From NCBI GenBank assembly GCA_009786175.1, contig WQTQ01000141.1, positions 1 to 10,243 of the forward strand: 10,243 bases of DNA, given 5' to 3'. Made by a program: the position numbers and the translations under genes. Below the pieces are notes generated by a model. The model worked only from the letters and a program-made list of their open reading frames with translations. It was not told the origin of the DNA and ran no database searches. The DNA is from Bacillota bacterium. GTDB lineage: Bacteria; Bacillota_A; Clostridia; Lachnospirales; WQUN01. Below are positions 7,490-10,243 of this stretch, piece after piece. How positions within the stretch are numbered: position 1 is the stretch's first letter; each line of letters opens with the position of its first letter.

Positions 7490-8080
7490 TTGAACAGCGT
7501 AAAAGATTATTTGGAAACCGTAAAAGCCCCATGGGGCAGGATGCTTTACGACTTGCTTTTTACCCAGTTGAGCATACTAAGCGCGCCTAAAGCTAGAATC
7601 TTGGACTTTGGTTCCGGCCTTGGGGTAACGGCAAATTATTACGCCCGGTGGTACTGTGTTACGGCCATAGAGCCGGATATGGAAATGATTGAAAACAGAT
7701 ACCGCGAAAACGATTACACACAAATTCTTGGCGGGGTAGAACAGGTAGGTTCCTTCTCGGATAATTTTTTTGACATAATTTTCTGCCATAACGTGCTGGA
7801 ATATGTGAACGAAAGAGAACCTATTTTGCAGTCGCTGTTAAGGGTGCTAAAACCTGGCGGCGCGTTAACAAATATCTTAGGCATGAGAACTTTCTGGGCA
7901 CTGGGCCAAGATAATTCCGTTAAACTTACTGGCGAATGGTACGAAAATATGCTTGTCTTGGAAACCAAGGCAGCGGAAATAGATGAGTATAGGCAAAGTG
8001 CTTTCCTTAACCACTTGTTGTTTGAGAAACGAGCAAAAACTATACAGAACACAAATTCTATAGAGACTGGAGAGATTTAA
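7490..8080 (+). CDS. Class I SAM-dependent methyltransferase, internally shortened
   Basis: This is a 196-residue cytoplasmic protein with a Rossmann methyltransferase core. Motif I is ILDFGSGLGVTANYYA (37-52), binding the S-adenosylmethionine. The acidic end of the next strand is AIEPD (59-63). DIIFCHNVLEYV (95-106) and LLRVLKPGGAL (116-126) are motifs IV/V-like. The C-terminal part GMRTFWALGQDN and EWYENMLVLE matches the tail of a common Bacillota methyltransferase family from memory. In that family roughly 50-60 residues normally separate LKPGG from the G-RTFW motif; here only five do. The substrate is unknown. The start was set at TTG 7490 because GGGGGA lies 7 nt upstream. The ATG at 7475 is followed at once by that Shine-Dalgarno and has none of its own. 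The stop codon abuts the cupin start. Confidence 0.85.
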   Translation: MNSVKDYLETVKAPWGRMLYDLLFTQLSILSAPKARILDFGSGLGVTANYYARWYCVTAIEPDMEMIENRYRENDYTQILGGVEQVGSFSDNFFDIIFCHNVLEYVNEREPILQSLLRVLKPGGALTNILGMRTFWALGQDNSVKLTGEWYENMLVLETKAAEIDEYRQSAFLNHLLFEKRAKTIQNTNSIETGEI

Positions 8081-8587
8081 TTGACACATGCAAAAAAAAT
8101 CATCTTAACAAACATGAGCAAACTTACTCCCGGGTACCAGCACGGGCATAAGGATTATGAATTTTTCAAATACGAAGTTACCGACAGTAATCACAAATAT
8201 GAAGTTGCAAGCCCTAACGAGGGAAATCAAACCGTTGCGGCGTTTTATGTACTGCCGCCCGGCAAATCTAACTATCCGTTTCACTACCACACCACCAACG
8301 AAGAAGTTTTTTATGTAATTTCCGGGAAAGGGATTCTGGAAACCTTTGACGGAAAACACCCAATTACGGTCGGAGATATTTTCGTATGCCCTGTCGGAAA
8401 AGGCGGGGCCCATAAAATTACAAACACATCTGAAACGGAAAACCTTGTTTATTTAGATGTAGACACTAACAAAACGCCCGACATCGCTTATTATCCCCAT
8501 TCAAATAGAGTTGGCATAAGGGCCGCCGGTGGGGTAAGGGACAATTATAACATGGACAGCAAAGTGGAGTACTACGATAACGAATAA
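8081..8587 (+). CDS. Single-domain cupin protein
   Basis: This is a 168-residue protein with one beta-barrel cupin domain. Motif 1 covers about 61-82 (GKSNYPFHYHTTNEEVFYVI, then SG), with His68, His70 and Glu75. Motif 2 is GDIFVCPVGKGGAHKITN, with His111. These form the usual 3-His/1-Glu metal site, so a metal-dependent enzyme or small-molecule binder is likely. The exact role is unknown. The C-terminal segment DIAYYPHSNRVGI resembles the tail of sugar-isomerase-like cupins, from memory. The start is TTG 8081, directly after the methyltransferase stop, with GGAGAG 6 nt upstream; no better ATG exists nearby. Co-translation with the methyltransferase suggests that both act on the same or a related compound, which is inference. 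Confidence 0.87.
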   Translation: MTHAKKIILTNMSKLTPGYQHGHKDYEFFKYEVTDSNHKYEVASPNEGNQTVAAFYVLPPGKSNYPFHYHTTNEEVFYVISGKGILETFDGKHPITVGDIFVCPVGKGGAHKITNTSETENLVYLDVDTNKTPDIAYYPHSNRVGIRAAGGVRDNYNMDSKVEYYDNE

Positions 8588-8619
8588 ATAAAACCGCCAT
8601 ACCCAAAGATACAGCGGTT
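8583..8619 (-). terminator. Probable intrinsic terminator of the PH-domain-like gene
   Basis: Read on the minus strand, AACCGC and GCGGTT form a 6-bp stem with a 16-nt loop. The T-rich tail TTATTTATT follows immediately. It lies 9 nt after the stop codon of the minus-strand gene ending at 8628. The stem is short and the loop long, so efficiency is uncertain. The tail overlaps the end of the convergent cupin gene. Confidence 0.4.
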
Positions 8620-8627
8620 ACCGCGCT

Positions 8628-8993
8628 TTACGCCTTCAATTCACTTATCGCTTTCTCGATGTACTCGGCGGTTGCGTCCGGGTCATCTACACCAATTACA
8701 AGTGTGTCAAAATCTTCGTTCTCTAAGGTAATTATCACGGCGTCTTCCTTCTTTTTTACATCGTAAAAGGCCTTGTTGCCATCTCTGTAAAATGTACCGC
8801 CGGAGTAAAATAATACTTCGGTACCAATGCGCCAGCCTTTAAAAATTTCAAGCTTTCTCTCTTCCGACGGGCACGCGGTTACTTCCACTATGCTGGTTAA
8901 AGGGATTGATAACTCGCTTTTTAAGGTTAACACTTTTCTTACGCCTTGCATTGTGACAACCAAGTGGTTATCTTGAATGCTTACTCTTGACAT
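8628..8993 (-). CDS. Small bacterial PH-domain-like protein, function unknown
   Basis: This is a 121-residue protein, predicted beta-strand-rich with a C-terminal helix (DATAEYIEKAISELKA), as in bacterial pleckstrin-homology-like domains. Features include the opening strand pair VSIQDNHLVVTMQGVRKVL, a PLTSIVEVTA strand, KGWRIGTEVLF, the GGTFYRDGNKAFYDV turn and the strand DTLVIGVDDPDA. From memory this pattern recurs in small hypothetical proteins of Actinobacteria and Bacillota. No enzyme motif, signal peptide or membrane segment is visible. The start is ATG 8993, with AGGAG 7 nt upstream. An ATG two codons earlier is too close to the Shine-Dalgarno. It is transcribed divergently from the YbjQ-like gene. 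Confidence 0.75.
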   Translation of the reverse strand: MSRVSIQDNHLVVTMQGVRKVLTLKSELSIPLTSIVEVTACPSEERKLEIFKGWRIGTEVLFYSGGTFYRDGNKAFYDVKKKEDAVIITLENEDFDTLVIGVDDPDATAEYIEKAISELKA

Positions 8994-9031
8994 TTTCATT
9001 CTCCTCTTTATAGCGCGTGGGCGCAAAATTC

Positions 9032-9044
9032 ACATACAGTATGT
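9032..9044. repeat. Short inverted repeat in divergent intergenic region, possible operator
   Basis: ACATAC and GTATGT are exact reverse complements around a single central A. The element overlaps a candidate minus-strand -10, CATACT (9038-9043), which lies 17 nt from TTGCAA (9061-9066). A regulator bound here could control the PH-domain-like gene. Its size is modest, so chance occurrence is possible. Confidence 0.3.
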
Positions 9045-9110
9045 CACAGCGCAATTCAACTTGCAATGATAATACAAATAAATTCCAAATAACGAAAGGA
9101 CGAAAACACA

Positions 9111-9383
9111 ATGCTGTTAGTTAACACAGATTTTATCCCGGGGAAAGAAGTAGTAGCCTTGGGCCTGGTTTCCGGCGTAGGCGTACCGCCTATCAAAGTG
9201 CGCTTTACTACAAAAGGGTGGGGCGAAGTAATTGAAGAGGGCGTACAACGCGCCAATGAAAGCATGATAGAAAAAGCGCGGGAATTGGGCGCGGATGCCA
9301 TAATCAGGGTTTTTTATGATAAAGAATCCTCCGACACCGGTGTGCAAATTTTGGTTTGGGGTACGGCGGTACGAATTAAGTAA
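9111..9383 (+). CDS. Short YbjQ/UPF0145-like protein
   Basis: This 90-residue cytoplasmic protein resembles the YbjQ (UPF0145) family, sometimes labelled putative heavy-metal-binding. Family-like features are the opening LVNTDFIPGKEVVALGLVSGVG, the helical MIEKARELGADAIIRV, and the final strand ILVWGTAVRIK. It is slightly shorter than typical members (about 105 residues), and the segment between the first strand pair and the helix is reduced. No metal-binding cysteine or histidine cluster is present, so the metal-binding label is not supported here. The start is ATG 9111, with AAAGGA 10 nt upstream. It stands alone, divergent from the PH-domain-like gene and followed by a palindrome. Confidence 0.75.
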   Translation: MLLVNTDFIPGKEVVALGLVSGVGVPPIKVRFTTKGWGEVIEEGVQRANESMIEKARELGADAIIRVFYDKESSDTGVQILVWGTAVRIK

Positions 9384-9392
9384 AGGCTTTAA

Positions 9393-9418
9393 ACTACCCC
9401 CTGATATCAGGGGGTAGT
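9393..9418. repeat. Perfect 26-bp palindrome, possible terminator stem
   Basis: ACTACCCCCTGAT is followed directly by its exact reverse complement, 9 nt after the YbjQ-like stop codon. As RNA it would make a very stable GC-rich hairpin of about 11 pairs. Neither strand has a T-run directly after it; a TTTTT occurs only 14 nt downstream on the plus strand. It may end transcription of the YbjQ-like gene, protect the mRNA 3' end, or bind a protein. Confidence 0.6.
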
Positions 9419-9438
9419 GCAACAATGTAAGCTTTTTA

Positions 9439-9467
9439 TTGACAACTCAAGCCATTTGCAGTAACCT
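9439..9467 (+). promoter_or_regulatory. Promoter of the FMN riboswitch-ribU unit
   Basis: A perfect -35 TTGACA (9439-9444) is followed after 17 nt by TAACCT (9462-9467), which keeps the three most conserved -10 bases. Transcription would start near 9474, just ahead of the riboswitch P1 stem at 9483. Confidence 0.6.
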
Positions 9468-9482
9468 AATAACAACTGAATA

Positions 9483-9595
9483 AGAACTTTGGGGCAGGGT
9501 GAAAATCCCGACCGGCGGTGACAGTCCGCGAGGCCTTATGGCTTGAATTGGTGCAATTCCAATACCGACAGTATAGTCTGGAAGAGAAAAGTTCT
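9483..9595 (+). ncRNA. FMN riboswitch (RFN element)
   Basis: The conserved core is essentially canonical: GGGGCAGGGTGAAAATCCC, then GACCGGCGGTGACAGTCCGC, and later ACCGACAGTATAGTCTGGA. The P1 stem is a perfect 8-bp pairing of AGAACTTT (9483-9490) with AAAGTTCT (9588-9595). The aptamer senses flavin mononucleotide. Its place before a terminator and ribU indicates control of riboflavin uptake by premature termination when FMN is plentiful. Confidence 0.98.
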
Positions 9596-9636
9596 GTAAA
9601 AGCAAACTACATAGCGTTTGTTCTTTATGTAATTTT

Positions 9637-9670
9637 TTAGCCCCGAAGTTTACTTCAGGGCTAATTTTTT
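9637..9670 (+). terminator. Intrinsic terminator of the FMN riboswitch
   Basis: TTAGCCC (9637-9643) pairs with GGGCTAA (9658-9664), and GAAG (9645-9648) pairs with CTTC (9653-9656). There is one C-A mismatch and a TTTA loop. Six Ts (9665-9670) follow directly. It lies between the aptamer and the ribU start, so it is the expected expression platform. The competing antiterminator pairing could not be assigned by eye. Confidence 0.88.
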
Positions 9671-9693
9671 ATTCTCAAAGGAGCGATTTTACC

Positions 9694-10243
9694 ATGAACA
9701 CTTCAACAAGAAAACTCACCACACTGGCGATGATATGCGCCATAGCCTTTCTGCTTGCGGCTTTTGTCCGCTTTCCCATTGTACCCGCGGTAGGATTTTT
9801 GCGTTACGACCCTAAAGACATCGTGATTGTTATTGGCGGGTTTATATTTGGGCCTTTGGCCGCATTAATAGTTACGGTAGTTGTTTCACTTTTGCAAATG
9901 GTTACCGTAAGCGCGTCAGGGCCGATAGGGGCTGTAATGAACATAATTTCCGGGGCGGCCTTCTGTTGTACGGCGGCTTATATTTACGGCAAAATGCGAA
10001 ATTTGAAAGGTGCGATATTGGGGCTTATCGCAGCTATAATTGTCACCACCGGGGCTATGCTTTTATGGAATTACTTACTCACACCCGTGTTTTTGAACGT
10101 ACCAAGGCAGGTAGTTGTAAACATGCTGATACCCGGGTTTCTTCCGTTTAACTTGATAAGCGGCATTTTAAACTCTGCCATTGTAATGCTGCTGTATAAG
10201 CCAATCCGAACCGCGCTTCAAGCCGCCAATCTTATGCCTGTGG
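9694..10243 (+). CDS. ribU: Riboflavin ECF transporter substrate-binding subunit RibU (3' end outside window)
   Basis: RibU is the membrane S component that binds riboflavin and works with the shared EcfT and EcfA/A' subunits to import it. The visible 183 residues are nearly the whole protein (about 190-200 expected). The reading frame is open at the window edge. Hydrophobic segments lie at about 8-28, 42-53, 56-72, 80-98, 104-128 and 150-168, fitting the six-helix fold. Family-typical motifs are FLRYDPKDIVIVIGGFIFGP (35-54), SGPIGAVMN (75-83) and PGFLPFNLISG (147-157). The start is ATG 9694, with AAAGGAG 10 nt upstream. The upstream FMN riboswitch independently supports the assignment. Confidence 0.95.
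   Translation, partial: MNTSTRKLTTLAMICAIAFLLAAFVRFPIVPAVGFLRYDPKDIVIVIGGFIFGPLAALIVTVVVSLLQMVTVSASGPIGAVMNIISGAAFCCTAAYIYGKMRNLKGAILGLIAAIIVTTGAMLLWNYLLTPVFLNVPRQVVVNMLIPGFLPFNLISGILNSAIVMLLYKPIRTALQAANLMPV

Noticed and set aside
7418..9066. TTGCAA as a recurring regulatory motif in intergenic regions
   Set aside because: The same hexamer also occurs several times inside genes (for example in dnaB and ribU), so its presence in the gaps is not informative by itself.

Overview
The window looks like a chromosomal segment from a member of the Bacillota (Firmicutes), most likely a Clostridia-type anaerobe. The evidence is the rplI-dnaB gene pair, a textbook FMN riboswitch in front of a RibU-type riboflavin transporter, strong Shine-Dalgarno sequences, frequent TTG/GTG starts, and moderate GC content. 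No rRNA, tRNA, CRISPR array, IS element or phage gene was seen.

Layout. (1) Positions 1-196 carry no recognisable gene but contain a perfect 10-bp-arm inverted repeat (101-125) over promoter-like hexamers. (2) Positions 197-7317 are a tight minus-strand run of five genes that reads as one operon. In transcription order these are a 1114-residue (alpha/alpha)6-barrel glycosidase/phosphorylase-like protein, ribosomal protein L9 (rplI), replicative helicase DnaB, an aldo/keto reductase-family protein with a ferredoxin-like tail, and a ThuA-like protein. Gaps are short (38, 21 and 14 nt) and dnaB overlaps the reductase gene by 11 nt. (3) Positions 7318-7489 form a divergent promoter region. (4) Positions 7490-8587 are a plus-strand pair, a SAM methyltransferase and a cupin, joined stop-to-start. 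(5) Positions 8628-8993 (minus) encode a small PH-domain-like protein, and 9111-9383 (plus) encode a small YbjQ-like protein; the two are divergently transcribed. (6) Positions 9384-9693 contain a perfect 26-bp palindrome, a promoter, an FMN riboswitch and its terminator. They lead into ribU (9694 onward), which is cut by the window end.

How the parts work together. rplI-dnaB is a conserved housekeeping pair (translation and replication). Here it sits between genes whose families suggest carbohydrate metabolism: the glycosidase-like protein upstream, and the reductase-like and ThuA-like proteins downstream. Whether these three form one sugar pathway is inference. The riboswitch-ribU unit is well understood: FMN should shut off riboflavin uptake by promoting early termination.

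The least explained parts are the large glycosidase-like protein, the reductase that appears to lack the usual catalytic tetrad, the methyltransferase that looks internally shortened, and the inverted repeats at 101-125, 9032-9044 and 9393-9418. Nothing seen amounts to a clearly new system. The sugar-gene/housekeeping operon is the best candidate for follow-up.
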